A stretch of 45,999 bases of DNA from an uncultured Planctomycetota bacterium (GTDB lineage Bacteria > Planctomycetota > Planctomycetia > Pirellulales > Thermoguttaceae): the NCBI GenBank assembly GCA_902786505.1, contig CADACS010000019.1:1-45999 (forward strand), in the 5' to 3' direction. The translations under genes were made by a program, and so were the position numbers. Shown in pieces: positions 1-10,262 of this stretch (within the stretch, counting starts at the first letter, position 1; every line of letters begins with the position of its first letter). The notes beneath the pieces were generated by a model. It did not search any database. It saw only the letters and a program-made list of their open reading frames with translations, and was not told where the DNA came from.

Positions 1-1
1 G

Positions 2-1348
2 AACGGCAAGTATATCCGCGTCATTCAGATGGACCCGAAAACGTACACGACGTGGAACAAGACGGTCCAGCACGACGGCCCCGCGGTCTCCGTCTTCCAA
101 GCGGAAGGCGTCAAACGTATTCTCGGCGTCGTCCCGATCGAACCGGACGGTTCGGTGAACTTCAAAGTCCCGGCGGGCCAGGCGTTCTTCTTTGAAATGC
201 TCGATAAGGACATGCGCGCGATTCACGTCATGCGCACGTTCACAAACGTCATGCCGGGCGAACGCCGCGGGTGCACGGGCTGCCACGAATCGCAGCTCAA
301 TACGCAGGCGAACGTCGCGGCGGACGGCGCGCAGGTCGGAACGGCGGTTACGAAGCCGGCGGCGGACCTCATTCCGCCGAGCTGGGGCGTCGAAGAGTCG
401 ATCGGCTATAAGCGGTTCGTTCAGGATCCGGTTATTATCGACAAGTACTGCATTAAGTGCCACGGCGATCCGGAAAACAAGGCGTATCAAACGATCAACA
501 TGACCTATCGCCCGTCCACCAAAGGCTGGTGGGGCTGGGTTCATCACCGTCCGGACGACGTCAGCCCGTTCACCGAACCGTACATGACGTTCGTTAACGG
601 CGACACCCCGTGGGGCGGCGCGAAAGCGCGCGACGAACGCAACGTTCCGGAAAATATCGCCGGTCTGTTCATCGTCGAGGCGTACGGCGCCAACGACCCG
701 GAGAATCTCAAGACGCTCCCGCCCTACTCCGCGTACTCGCCGGTCAGCCGGCTCGTCCACAACGCGTGCAGCGGCGAGCATCATGGCGTTAAGATCGCGC
801 CGGAAGACGCCGAACGGCTCATGGCGTGGGTCGACTGCAACGGCCCGTACCTCGGCGACGAAGAGATTCGCGCCATGTACGACCCCGATTCCGTCGCGAT
901 TAACTCCGCGCCGAAGATTCGCCCGCGCATCGCGACCGCGCCGGTCATTAACCGCTTCAATATCCGTCAGGACGGCGACACGAGCGCGTTCCTGCCCGAT
1001 CTGAAACTCCTCCCGAACGCCGATCCGAATTTCGATCCGAATAAGCGCGTCGCGGAAGAACAGCTCAAAGAGGCGCTCGAAGAAGTCAAAAAAGACAATA
1101 TCAAAGTCGAAATTCTCGCCGCCAACTACGGTATTCAGGTGGAAGAGAAGCGCGTCGACGTGCTCGATAAGGTCAAAGAGCATTTCAACGGCTCGCGCCT
1201 GCTCACGATCACCGGATCCTACAACGATCTTTTCGGCGATCCGACGCCCAATCAGGTCAAGACGCTCCGCATCGCGTACCGCATTAACGGCGGCGACGTG
1301 CGGCACGTCTCCTTCGACGAAAACGTGACCGTCCTGCTTCCGAAATAA
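2..1348 (+). CDS. Di-heme c-type cytochrome-like protein with HZS-alpha-like domain, 5'-truncated
   Basis: The reading frame is open to the left edge, so the N-terminus lies outside the window and the ATG at 29 is probably internal; 448 residues are visible. Two CxxCH heme-binding motifs are seen, CTGCH early in the visible part and CIKCH about 60 residues later, so a periplasmic or extracytoplasmic di-heme protein is likely. The stretch before the first heme motif (EPDGSVNFKVPAG, then MRTFTNVMPGERRGC) is the pattern I associate with the middle domain of the hydrazine synthase alpha subunit, which is widespread in planctomycetes that do not perform anammox. This family resemblance does not imply hydrazine synthesis. 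The C-terminal third is charged and resembles no domain I know. A strong hairpin follows the stop codon. Confidence 0.8.
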   Translation, partial: NGKYIRVIQMDPKTYTTWNKTVQHDGPAVSVFQAEGVKRILGVVPIEPDGSVNFKVPAGQAFFFEMLDKDMRAIHVMRTFTNVMPGERRGCTGCHESQLNTQANVAADGAQVGTAVTKPAADLIPPSWGVEESIGYKRFVQDPVIIDKYCIKCHGDPENKAYQTINMTYRPSTKGWWGWVHHRPDDVSPFTEPYMTFVNGDTPWGGAKARDERNVPENIAGLFIVEAYGANDPENLKTLPPYSAYSPVSRLVHNACSGEHHGVKIAPEDAERLMAWVDCNGPYLGDEEIRAMYDPDSVAINSAPKIRPRIATAPVINRFNIRQDGDTSAFLPDLKLLPNADPNFDPNKRVAEEQLKEALEEVKKDNIKVEILAANYGIQVEEKRVDVLDKVKEHFNGSRLLTITGSYNDLFGDPTPNQVKTLRIAYRINGGDVRHVSFDENVTVLLPK

Positions 1349-1382
1349 GCGTGAACGGAATCCTAAACGTCTGAAGAAATGA

Positions 1383-1424
1383 AAGAATCCCCGGCGTTCT
1401 CTCTGCGGAACGCCGGGGATTCTT
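1383..1424 (+). terminator. Hairpin terminator after the cytochrome-like gene
   Basis: A perfect 17-bp inverted repeat (1383-1399 and 1408-1424) with an 8-nt loop lies 35 nt after the stop codon. The 3' arm ends in ATTCTT and is followed by ATTAT, so the T-tract is weak but the stem is very strong. Confidence 0.7.
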
Positions 1425-1473
1425 ATTATGCGGAATTACCCGTTCGCTTGCCCGATTCGGCCGCGCGGAACGT

Positions 1474-1511
1474 AAAAAACGGCTCGCGTCTGCCAGGGCG
1501 CGAGCCGTTTT
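1474..1511 (-). terminator. Rho-independent terminator of the leftward secreted-protein gene
   Basis: A perfect 13-bp inverted repeat (1476-1488 and 1499-1511), read on the minus strand, is followed by six T. It lies 30 nt beyond the stop of the leftward gene ending at 1541. With the previous hairpin it separates two convergent genes. Confidence 0.8.
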
Positions 1512-1540
1512 CTACTGCGTATAATCGGAGCCTGTTGGCG

Positions 1541-2386
1541 TCACGGAATCGCGGCTGCGAGACCTACGACGGCGCCAGCCTCCAAAAGTCCGCCGCGGAG
1601 AGAAATCGGAATCGGTTCAATCATGCTCGGAGCGCAGTTGCCCGGTCGGTAGTAGCCCAAGTCGTAGATGCATTCGTTAGGCGGATTCACGCCCATGAGG
1701 TACGGCAGGCACGGAATCGTGAGCCAGAACCGAACGCGGGAGCAGAACGGCTGCAGGAACGGATGGCAGTAGTGGCCGTAGCGTTCCAGCTGGACGTCTT
1801 CGAAGTACAGCGGCTTGTAGCACAGGGACGAGGCTTTCCACGTAAAGGTAATCGGAGTCGGGGCCTTGCGGCGATATTCCTCGTCGGGCAGCGGGCAGCC
1901 TTGCGGCGTGGGGCCGGGCGTGAGCGTGACCTTATACGGCATGTCCAAAATAGAGGGCATCTTCGTCAGATCGGGGCACTCGTCCTCGTAAGGCTCGTCG
2001 AGACTGCTGTGATCGAAGACCTGCGCGTAAGGCGCGGTCGCGCGCGCGTCGGCGTACTGCGTCTGACGGATCGGACGCGGTTTCTCGACCGGGACCGCCG
2101 CGCCTACCTGACGGATTTTAGAATCGTTCGTCGCGGGTTCCGCCGCGCTGATCTGAGAAGCGCGCGGAGCGCTCCAGTTCGACTGGAACGGCATGGCGAC
2201 GTCGGCGTTCGAAGCGGTTCGTTCGCCGCCCGACACGACCGTCATGAGCCGCGCGTCGCGGAAATTCGCCGCAGGCACGCTCGACTGACCAAACGCCGCG
2301 CCGCCGGCGACCGCCAGGGCGCAGCACGACAAAACTAATGTGCGCGTCAGTCGCAACGCGCCGTTGCAAGATCGATTAAAAGCCAT
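1541..2386 (-). CDS. Secreted Cys-containing protein of a planctomycete-type conserved family
   Basis: The product has 281 residues. I chose the ATG at 2386 over the GTG nine bases upstream because an AGGAGG box (2397-2402) sits 10 nt before this ATG and only 1 nt before the GTG. The N-terminus has basic residues, a hydrophobic stretch (TLVLSCCALAVAGGAAFG) and a plausible signal-peptidase site, so the protein is exported. The C-terminal half carries evenly spaced cysteines and the segment FTWKASSLCYKPLYFEDVQL followed by ERYGH. I recall this segment from uncharacterised exported proteins of many planctomycetes. The end of the protein is hydrophobic and Gly/Ala-rich. No enzymatic motif is visible and the function is unknown. 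Confidence 0.8.
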   Translation of the reverse strand: MAFNRSCNGALRLTRTLVLSCCALAVAGGAAFGQSSVPAANFRDARLMTVVSGGERTASNADVAMPFQSNWSAPRASQISAAEPATNDSKIRQVGAAVPVEKPRPIRQTQYADARATAPYAQVFDHSSLDEPYEDECPDLTKMPSILDMPYKVTLTPGPTPQGCPLPDEEYRRKAPTPITFTWKASSLCYKPLYFEDVQLERYGHYCHPFLQPFCSRVRFWLTIPCLPYLMGVNPPNECIYDLGYYRPGNCAPSMIEPIPISLRGGLLEAGAVVGLAAAIP

Positions 2387-2417
2387 AAGGAACACGCCTC
2401 CTGCTTACGCGGAAAAG

Positions 2418-2438
2418 GTCTTCTCGTCCTGAGAAGAC
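2418..2438 (-). other. Leader hairpin upstream of the secreted-protein gene
   Basis: A perfect 8-bp inverted repeat (2418-2425 and 2431-2438) with a 5-nt loop lies in the probable 5' untranslated region, just upstream of the AGGAGG box of the leftward gene. It could stabilise the messenger or modulate initiation; no family is recognised. Confidence 0.35.
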
Positions 2439-2604
2439 GTACGAAAAGCTTGAAATATTTGTTCGATTACCGACAAGCGTCTACGTCTACGCCGAATTAC
2501 GGCGTCTGCGGCAAGAAACCGCCTCGACCGAACACTCGGTCTAATGTCATTATCGACCCGGGCGAAATATCCAACTTTACCGTTATATTTTTCCTAACCG
2601 GCAT

Positions 2605-2636
2605 AAAAAAACGCCCGGGCGGTTCTTGCTCGGGCG
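2605..2636 (-). terminator. Rho-independent terminator of guaB
   Basis: On the minus strand a 9-bp G+C-rich stem with one mismatch (2628-2636 with 2612-2620) and a 7-nt loop is followed by seven T (2605-2611). It lies about 30 nt after the guaB stop codon. Confidence 0.8.
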
Positions 2637-2666
2637 CGGTCGACAAAACTCGGAGGATTTCAGGCG

Positions 2667-4172
<1,506 letters not shown>

Positions 4173-4239
4173 CTAGCGGCGCTGAGAGTCGGAAAACGTG
4201 AAAAGCACGCCGTCCGGCCGCATTCGCGCCGCGTCTCAC

Positions 4240-4256
4240 GGTTTCATCTTGAAACC
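4240..4256 (-). promoter_or_regulatory. Operator-like inverted repeat at the guaB start point
   Basis: A perfect 7-bp inverted repeat with a 3-nt spacer (GGTTTCA at 4240-4246, TGAAACC at 4250-4256) lies immediately downstream of the predicted -10 box, so it covers the expected transcription start. This position suits a repressor site, or a hairpin at the 5' end of the messenger. No known regulator motif is recognised. Confidence 0.4.
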
Positions 4257-4259
4257 GAT

Positions 4260-4288
4260 AATATAAGATATTTTTGGGCGTCTGACAA
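4260..4288 (-). promoter_or_regulatory. Promoter of guaB
   Basis: On the minus strand TTGTCA (4288-4283) and TATATT (4265-4260) are separated by 17 nt; each matches five of six sigma-70 consensus bases. Confidence 0.6.
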
Positions 4289-4363
4289 GGAGTCGGCAAG
4301 AAAAAAGGAGAGAATTGCGCGCCTGAAACGAATACGTTTAGAAACGCCGGCGGGGGGACAGAG

Positions 4364-4669
4364 TTACTCTTCGGAGAGGAACGCGACGGCGAGCCGACGC
4401 GTTACGACCGTTAAATAGGTCGACACGGCGCTGTGAAACGCGAACTCGCGCAGCAGCTGGTAGTCGTTATAGCGGAACGAGCGGAAGATCGCTTCGCACA
4501 GCTCGGCGCGTTCGTCGTCGGAGAGGGTCCGCCGGAGTCTTTCGGCGGTATAGTCGATCACGTGCAGTACGAGATCCATAAACCGATCGACGAATTCTTC
4601 CCACGCGAACTTCTTACGGTTCAGGCAGTCGCGAACGATCTGATAATCCGCTTCTAAATATGAAGGCAT
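4364..4669 (-). CDS. Sigma-70 region-2-like protein without region 4
   Basis: The product has 101 residues from the ATG at 4669. An upstream start at 4771 would overlap the autotransporter gene and adds a stretch unlike the family, so I reject it. The sequence (WEEFVDRFMDLVLHVIDYTA, later YQLLREFAFHSAVSTYLTVV and TRRLAV) resembles the region 2 helices of ECF-type sigma factors found in planctomycetes, the part that contacts core polymerase and the -10 element. The region 4 domain that binds -35 DNA is absent, so it may be a stand-alone region-2 regulator or a decayed sigma factor. It lies 68 nt downstream of the autotransporter in the same direction. No clear ribosome-binding site is seen. 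Confidence 0.6.
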   Translation of the reverse strand: MPSYLEADYQIVRDCLNRKKFAWEEFVDRFMDLVLHVIDYTAERLRRTLSDDERAELCEAIFRSFRYNDYQLLREFAFHSAVSTYLTVVTRRLAVAFLSEE

Positions 4670-4737
4670 AGCAGTCGCAAACCCGTTTAATTCAAGCCGT
4701 TCCCGGCGCCGCGCGGCGCCGGAAAGCGTTTCTCCTA

Positions 4738-7506
4738 CTACCAGCGATACTTGAGGCCCGCGGTCGCCCACGGGTCGGAAATATACTTGTTGACGAGGTA
4801 GTCGCCCTTGACGAACAGTACGAGCGCGGGCACGGGCGTCCAGTCGAGGCCGATTCCCAGCAGGGCCCAGTCGCGTCCGAGCGAGTTGCCGTGTACGTCG
4901 AAGCTTCCGGGCGCGTTTGTCATGTCGGCAAAGTTGAGTACGGTTTTGCCGTACATTGCGTCGAAAAATTCATGAATGTACGCCGCGCGGCCAACGACTC
5001 GAATCTGCTGATCGCCGGGGTACATATCGAGCGCGACGCGGCCGCCGATTTGTCCGCGAAGGCTGTGATAGTTCGACTTCTTGCCGTGAAGAGCGAATCC
5101 GCTGTCTTTCGTCGACGTTTCGGTGAATTTATTTCTGAACAGGAAGTTATAGTCTAACGACGCGTAGGGCGAGAAGACGAACGGCTTCGCGGCAAAATTC
5201 GCGCCGCGTTCAAAGGAGGCGCCGAGGTTCCAGCCGTGATATTTCGCCGACAGCCGGTCGTGGTAGTCGAGCACGTTGATTTCACGGATCGTCTTATAGC
5301 GGTCGAATCCGCCGCGAATGTTCGCGATATTGTAAATCGTTTCGTCGCCGAACTGATGGTACAGCCCGAGCATGTGGTTGTTCGTCTTGAGCTTGCCGAG
5401 CTCGTCGATATTGCGAAGCTCGTTATGCTGGAATCCGTAGTAGGCGCCGAAACGGCAGTCGCAGGAGCAGAACAGGTCCAGCCCGGCGAGGAAGCCAAGA
5501 TATTTTCCGTTATAGGAGAGCGCCTCTTTGTGCGCTTTCGCGTCCGGACTGCCGCCGAGCGCGGCGAACCACGCGGAGTAGATCAGGGTGCCCGGATCGC
5601 CGTACTGCGCCTGAGCGCGCATTGTGCGGAGCGTCGATTTCTCGCGCCGGCCGAGCCAGCTGAAATTGTAATTCCCGCCTTCGTAAGGCGTTCCTTCGGG
5701 CGGATAGTACGAGCCGCCGCTCATGCCGCCGACGCCGGAACCGTACGTTTCGCCGTTGTAGACGCCGCCCTGATACATGGGGTACGATTCGGACGCGCCG
5801 GTCGTTTCGATCGGAACGACGCCGGGACCGTAGGAATTCGTGTCGGTATTGTAGTAAAGCTGGCCGTTGTCGAACGCGCCGCCCGCGGCGCCGCCGTAAC
5901 TGCCGTAATTATTCGGGTAGTTGGAATTGCCGTAATCCATAGGCGCGACCGAAGATTCTCCGGAATACGCCACGAGCGCGTTATTGCGCAGGATATCGAA
6001 GAGGGACTGCGTCGTCTTTAGACTGTTGAGGTACATAAATCCGACGGTCGACGCGTGCAGTTCGCCGGTCGTTCGTTGGAGATCGAGGAGATCCAGATTG
6101 TCTTCCAGAATGTCGAGGAAGACGTATTCCGCCAGATTGTAATTGTCCGATTCGACAAAGCGGTCGAGGTAAGCGCCGACGGCCCTTTCGTTCGGCGTCG
6201 TGCCGGCCGAAACGAATCCGTCGTTCTTTTCCAGCGTGAGAACGAGCTTTTCTGCGGTGGACGCCAAGGGATCGACGACATAATCTTTTCCGAGGATATT
6301 GTCGGTAACCGTAATATCGGCGACGTCGTAGATCGTCTGGCCGACGCCTTCCGTCGAAAAGGCGGTCATTGACGTCGGAAGATCCTTTCTGCGCACGTTC
6401 GCGGTTATGTCGAGCGTCGTCTCGCCGAGTTCCATGTACGTGTTGTACGTCGTCGCGACGTACGCCGTCGCTTTATCGACCCCGTCAATGTAAAAATCGA
6501 TCGTCGAACCGTCGTCGGCGGTGAAGACGACGTCGCCGGGATCGCCCGCGATTTCAATAACGCCGCCGCGCTCTATGTCGAGCTCCGCGCCGTCGCCAAC
6601 GTAAATGGACGACGCCTCAATAACGGCGTCGTCGACGTCCATGGCGCCGTCGGCAATATTTACGGTTCCGTCGAGAATCGACAACTTGCCTAAATTAAAC
6701 GAGGATACGATCGGGCCCACTTCCACGAGCGTACTCGAATCGACCTGCGCGACCATTTTGGATTTCGTGCCGTTGGCGAGCAGTTCGAGCGTTCCGCTGC
6801 CCGTCTTAACGAGGCCGACGTTCGGATCGACGTCGAGCCCGTCCTCGACGACAAGCGTCTGATTCTCGCCGATAAAGAGTTTCGCGGGATCCTGATTCGC
6901 GACGTCGTTAAGCGAGTCGGTAATAAGTTCGCCAATCTTGATTTCGCCCGGCGCGGGAACGCCTAACAGCCCGACTTCTTTTGCGGGTATCGTCAGTGTG
7001 GCGCCGTCAAAGAGCGCCGTCGTCGCATAGTTTGTGAGCGCCGTTTCCGAATACGCGCCGAGAGGATTGGCCGTCCAGCTCGATACGGTAAGGGAGTTGC
7101 CCGAAAGGACGTTAATCGTTCCCGACCACGAAGGATTGTTTGTTACGATCGACCAGCCCTGCCCTTGGATCTCCTGATTGCCCAGGTTCAGCACGGCGCC
7201 CGTCTCTTTGGAAACAAGGACGGTCCAGAGCGTCTGACCGTCGCGGAGCGTAAGCGCGTACGGCCCCGTGAAGAGTATGGAAGAGTAGTCGTCAGAAATA
7301 GAATCGAGATTTGTCGTCTTACCGATCGTCAACTGCTCGTGTTTCGTCTGAGCGGCGGACGTTCCGCACGCGCACAGCGCGCACAGGAGCGTAAGCGCGC
7401 CTATCCAGCGCTTGCCGCCAAGCAGTTTTCCCGAACGCCCGACCGCGCGGCGACTCGCCGTATTAAAGCGATTGACAATCCCTTGCGTAGTCTTCGTAAT
7501 AAGCAT
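4738..7506 (-). CDS. Autotransporter (type V-like) outer-membrane protein
   Basis: The product has 922 residues from the ATG at 7506, which has AAGGA 9 nt upstream; an earlier start at 7536 is less likely. A long basic N-region and a hydrophobic stretch (WIGALTLLCALCA) form an extended signal peptide ending near TSAAQ. Residues of about 40-470 are a Val/Thr/Asp-rich passenger with the repeating character of a beta-helix. A Tyr/Asn/Gly-rich low-complexity linker follows at about 530-625. The last 270 or so residues have alternating strands and end in GLKYRW, the aromatic terminus typical of an autotransporter beta-barrel (PF03797-like) inserted by the BAM machinery. The passenger has no protease or lipase motif, so adhesion is a guess. 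Confidence 0.85.
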   Translation of the reverse strand: MLITKTTQGIVNRFNTASRRAVGRSGKLLGGKRWIGALTLLCALCACGTSAAQTKHEQLTIGKTTNLDSISDDYSSILFTGPYALTLRDGQTLWTVLVSKETGAVLNLGNQEIQGQGWSIVTNNPSWSGTINVLSGNSLTVSSWTANPLGAYSETALTNYATTALFDGATLTIPAKEVGLLGVPAPGEIKIGELITDSLNDVANQDPAKLFIGENQTLVVEDGLDVDPNVGLVKTGSGTLELLANGTKSKMVAQVDSSTLVEVGPIVSSFNLGKLSILDGTVNIADGAMDVDDAVIEASSIYVGDGAELDIERGGVIEIAGDPGDVVFTADDGSTIDFYIDGVDKATAYVATTYNTYMELGETTLDITANVRRKDLPTSMTAFSTEGVGQTIYDVADITVTDNILGKDYVVDPLASTAEKLVLTLEKNDGFVSAGTTPNERAVGAYLDRFVESDNYNLAEYVFLDILEDNLDLLDLQRTTGELHASTVGFMYLNSLKTTQSLFDILRNNALVAYSGESSVAPMDYGNSNYPNNYGSYGGAAGGAFDNGQLYYNTDTNSYGPGVVPIETTGASESYPMYQGGVYNGETYGSGVGGMSGGSYYPPEGTPYEGGNYNFSWLGRREKSTLRTMRAQAQYGDPGTLIYSAWFAALGGSPDAKAHKEALSYNGKYLGFLAGLDLFCSCDCRFGAYYGFQHNELRNIDELGKLKTNNHMLGLYHQFGDETIYNIANIRGGFDRYKTIREINVLDYHDRLSAKYHGWNLGASFERGANFAAKPFVFSPYASLDYNFLFRNKFTETSTKDSGFALHGKKSNYHSLRGQIGGRVALDMYPGDQQIRVVGRAAYIHEFFDAMYGKTVLNFADMTNAPGSFDVHGNSLGRDWALLGIGLDWTPVPALVLFVKGDYLVNKYISDPWATAGLKYRW

Positions 7507-8010
7507 GACGCCAAATCCTTTATATAACGCGCGCAACGCGCATTGCGTCTGGTTTTCGGCTCCGACCTCCCGTCGTCGCCCTGCGATTCGGGCGCGGCCT
7601 TTCTCCCTGCGCGTCTTGCGCGGACCGCCCGTTTACGCCGTATCAATAGGCGCGTTATTATTCTAAAAAACGGCAACCCGGTAAAGGGCGTTTTGAACGG
7701 TTCGGGAAAATTTTTCGGCTTTTTTTGAAATTTTTTTCATGTTTCCCTCAAGTCTGACGGTCAAACCCCAAACCAAACTCATCCGGCGTCGGATTCCGCG
7801 GCGCCAAACGCGTGAAAAAATATCCTCTTTCCCCTTGTATTTCAGTATAAAAATGATAGTATAAAGACGCCTTATTTTTCTATGTCGGCGCCGCGGTAAT
7901 TTTACCGTCGGCGCCGCGATCAGCCGCCGCGGAGTCTGCGCGCAGTTTTCGCGGCGGAGCGTAACGAGTACGGTAAACGGCGTCTAAATCGGCGCGGGAG
8001 ATTTTTCACT
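7507..8010. other. Divergent intergenic region between autotransporter and SIS gene
   Basis: About 500 bases without a supported gene separate two divergent genes. The middle (7665-7745) has long A and T runs, including AAATTTTT and TTTTTTT tracts, which suggests intrinsically curved DNA. A promoter-like pair for the rightward gene is listed separately. I see no comparably good promoter for the autotransporter; TAGAAT on the minus strand at 7665-7660 lacks a recognisable -35 box. Confidence 0.5.
7835..7862 (+). promoter_or_regulatory. Possible promoter of the SIS-domain gene
   Basis: TTGTAT (7835-7840) and TAGTAT (7857-7862) are separated by 16 nt in an otherwise A/T-rich stretch. A second -10 candidate, TATAAA at 7860-7865, would need a 19-nt spacer. 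Confidence 0.4.
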
Positions 8011-9042
8011 ATGAACTTGAAGGATAAGAAATTCGCAAAGTTCGCGTTGGTCAAGGAAATGCTCGAGACCTCCGAAGTTGTTAGAAATTTTGACCTGAAC
8101 CAGCGCGGCGTTCAAAACGTCGCCAGCCTGATTCGTAAAAGCGGCCGCGTCTTCCTCACGGGCGAAGGTTCCAGCCGTATCTTCCCGGCAAAGAACTTCA
8201 TCGCGAACGTTCAGGGTCGCGGTCTTGCCATCGCGACGGGCACTCAGGGCAGCTTTCAGGCGCTTGAATGCGATCTCTCCAACTGGGTCGTCTGCGGCGC
8301 GTCCAACAGCGGCGAAACGAAAGAGATTATCAACCTTCTCGTCAAACTCCGCGACGCCGGCAAAAAGGATCTCGTCGCCGTTACCGCGACGAAAGGCTCC
8401 ACGCTGACCAAAATCGCGAACGAATCGATTATCCTCTCGTGCGGACGTGAAAAAGCGGTCGCCGCAACTAAGAGCGTCGTCGAACAGGGGCTCGTCTACA
8501 GCGCCGTTCTGGCTCAACTCAACGGCTGCTCCTGCCTGGCCGACAATCAGGCCAAGGCGGCCGACGCCCTGACCGCCGCCATGGAAACCGAAATCGATCC
8601 TAAGATCGTCGCCATGCTCCAAAAGGCGCCCATGATCTACTTTGCCGGCCGCAACAACGGCGTCGCCGAAGAACTCACCCTCAAGACGAACGAAATCGTC
8701 CGTAATAAGAGCGACTACCTCGAAGGCACCTATCTGCTCCACGGCGTCGAAGAAGTCATGCGCGAAGGCGAAGTCTGCGTGCTCATCGAACCGTTCCGGT
8801 CCGAATGCGCCAAAATTAAAGAACTCATTAAGGGCCGCGCCAAGGTCAACGTCGTCGCGATCGCTACGAAAAACACGCCCTTCCCGACGATTAAAATTCC
8901 GCAAGTCGACGCCTACGACACGTTCATTCAGCTCGTCGCCGGATGGAATCTGCTCGTCAACGCCGGCGTCGCGCTCGATATCGATCTCGATCACCCGACC
9001 CGCGCGCGGAAAGTCGGAAACGAGTACGAAGGAAAAATCTGA
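8011..9042 (+). CDS. Double-SIS-domain sugar-phosphate isomerase/deaminase-like protein
   Basis: The product has 343 residues with two SIS domains, at about 35-165 and 205-330, in the arrangement of the GlmS isomerase half and of AgaS/FrlB-type proteins. The first has the phosphosugar-binding features LTGEGSSRIFPAKN, CGASNSGETKE and AVTATKGSTL. The second has YFAGRNNGVAEE and LEGTYLLHGVEEVM. There is no glutaminase domain, so it is not GlmS; an amino-sugar-phosphate deaminase/isomerase or deglycase role is inferred. The C-terminus carries DLDHPTRARKVGNEYEG, typical of stand-alone family members. GGGAG lies about 10 nt before the ATG. It is followed in the same direction by a PIG-L deacetylase and a GATase1-like gene, which suggests a shared amino-sugar pathway. 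Confidence 0.85.
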   Translation: MNLKDKKFAKFALVKEMLETSEVVRNFDLNQRGVQNVASLIRKSGRVFLTGEGSSRIFPAKNFIANVQGRGLAIATGTQGSFQALECDLSNWVVCGASNSGETKEIINLLVKLRDAGKKDLVAVTATKGSTLTKIANESIILSCGREKAVAATKSVVEQGLVYSAVLAQLNGCSCLADNQAKAADALTAAMETEIDPKIVAMLQKAPMIYFAGRNNGVAEELTLKTNEIVRNKSDYLEGTYLLHGVEEVMREGEVCVLIEPFRSECAKIKELIKGRAKVNVVAIATKNTPFPTIKIPQVDAYDTFIQLVAGWNLLVNAGVALDIDLDHPTRARKVGNEYEGKI

Positions 9043-9377
9043 CACGCGAGTCGAACGCGTCCGATGAAAAATAAGGTTTACGTCCCTTTCTTGTAAACGC
9101 TATGGGAAAGGGACGCCTCTTTATACAGACGAATTAGAGGAGCCTAACACTTTGTTAGTTTTACCTAACTCTTCTGCTCCATCAGGCGCCGTGTTTCCTT
9201 CCCGCCGCGGCCGACCGCCGCGCTTATCTGTTCCGTCCTTTCGGAACGCGCGTCCCGAAATTCTTTCGTGCGCCTCCGCGTTCCCGCTTTATTTGCCGTA
9301 AGGCTCAATATTTCATTCCACCACAGCGAGGGCGCGCCCGTCAATCGAGTCGGCCCGGAAAAAAACGAGATTAGAAT
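9043..9377. other. Gap between SIS gene and PIG-L gene
   Basis: This 335-base gap holds the terminator-like hairpin at 9081-9122 and otherwise no gene or promoter that I can support. The PIG-L gene may start from a promoter I cannot recognise. Confidence 0.45.
9081..9122 (+). terminator. Hairpin after the SIS-domain gene
   Basis: A perfect 10-bp stem (9081-9090 with 9106-9115) with a 15-nt loop is followed by CCTCTTTAT. The T-tract is short, so termination may be partial. Confidence 0.5.
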
Positions 9378-10217
9378 ATGAACTCCACCGTACTTTTTAC
9401 CCGTCGCAACGAAAACGGCCTCATTTCGTCTGATAATCCGGGCGATATTTTCCCGAACTGGAAGGGCGCCGACGAACGCTGGCTCTTCCTTTCTCCCCAC
9501 GACGACGACATTATCTGCGGCTGCGGTCTGACGTTTATCTCGGCGCTCCATTGCGGAATTACGACGTTCGCTGGAGTCGTTACGAACGGCAAAATGGGTT
9601 ACTGCACGCCCGAAGAGCGCGAAACGATCGCCGACGTCCGCCGCGTCGAATGCACGAACTCCTTCGGCGAACTCGGCTTGCCGAAAGAAAACCTCTTCTT
9701 CCTCGGACACGACGACGGCTCTCTTAACGTTCAGGCAGGCCGGCGTTTTGCGACCGGCGCGCCCAACGAAGGACCCGCGATCGAAGGCGCGTGCGGCGTT
9801 CAGAATTCGCTCGTCTGGCTCCTCCGTCAGACCCGTCCGAACCGTCTGTTCGTCCCATCGATTACCGACCTGCATCCGGACCACAAGTTTACCAACAGCG
9901 AAGCGATGATCAGCATCTTCCACGCGCAAGGAACGATCTGGCCCGAACTCGGCGAACCGATTCCGGATATTCCCGCCATCTATGAATTTGCTACGTACAG
10001 CAACTTCATTACGCCCCCAACGCTCCGCGTCCGCGTCTCCGAAGACCTCTTTGAACGTAAGATCAACGGTATTCTGCAGTATAAGAGCCAGAAGCAAATC
10101 GACCTCACGATTAAAATTCAGCGCGAAAACGGCGTGGAAGAATTCATTCGGGAAGCGGAGTTCGACGTCTTCGATCCTCAGCGCTGCAAGAAACTCTTCG
10201 CCGACGCGGAGAAATGA
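9378..10217 (+). CDS. PIG-L family (LmbE-like) zinc deacetylase
   Basis: The product has 279 residues. It carries the PIG-L zinc-binding signatures SPHDDD near residue 38 and HPDHK near residue 165, which together supply the metal ligands and the general-base Asp of N-acetylglucosaminyl deacetylases such as MshB and LmbE. Between them lies the adenosine-free Rossmann-like core with VTNGKMGYCTPEER and FLGHDDG. Known members remove acetyl groups from GlcNAc-containing conjugates; the substrate here cannot be read from sequence. It is a cytosolic protein without a signal peptide. It lies 45 nt upstream of a GATase1-like gene and downstream of a SIS-domain gene, a context that suggests amino-sugar metabolism. 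The ribosome-binding site is weak (GAGAT). Confidence 0.9.
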   Translation: MNSTVLFTRRNENGLISSDNPGDIFPNWKGADERWLFLSPHDDDIICGCGLTFISALHCGITTFAGVVTNGKMGYCTPEERETIADVRRVECTNSFGELGLPKENLFFLGHDDGSLNVQAGRRFATGAPNEGPAIEGACGVQNSLVWLLRQTRPNRLFVPSITDLHPDHKFTNSEAMISIFHAQGTIWPELGEPIPDIPAIYEFATYSNFITPPTLRVRVSEDLFERKINGILQYKSQKQIDLTIKIQRENGVEEFIREAEFDVFDPQRCKKLFADAEK

Positions 10218-10262
10218 CGCGCAGCGCGCGTTCCGTTTAACTACCGCAGATGGGGATTTGCT

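Noticed and set aside
1379..2338. Long open frame on the plus strand opposite the secreted-protein gene
   Set aside because: It is the shadow of the minus-strand gene, which has a signal peptide and an AGGAGG box; the opposite translation is Arg-rich without any domain.
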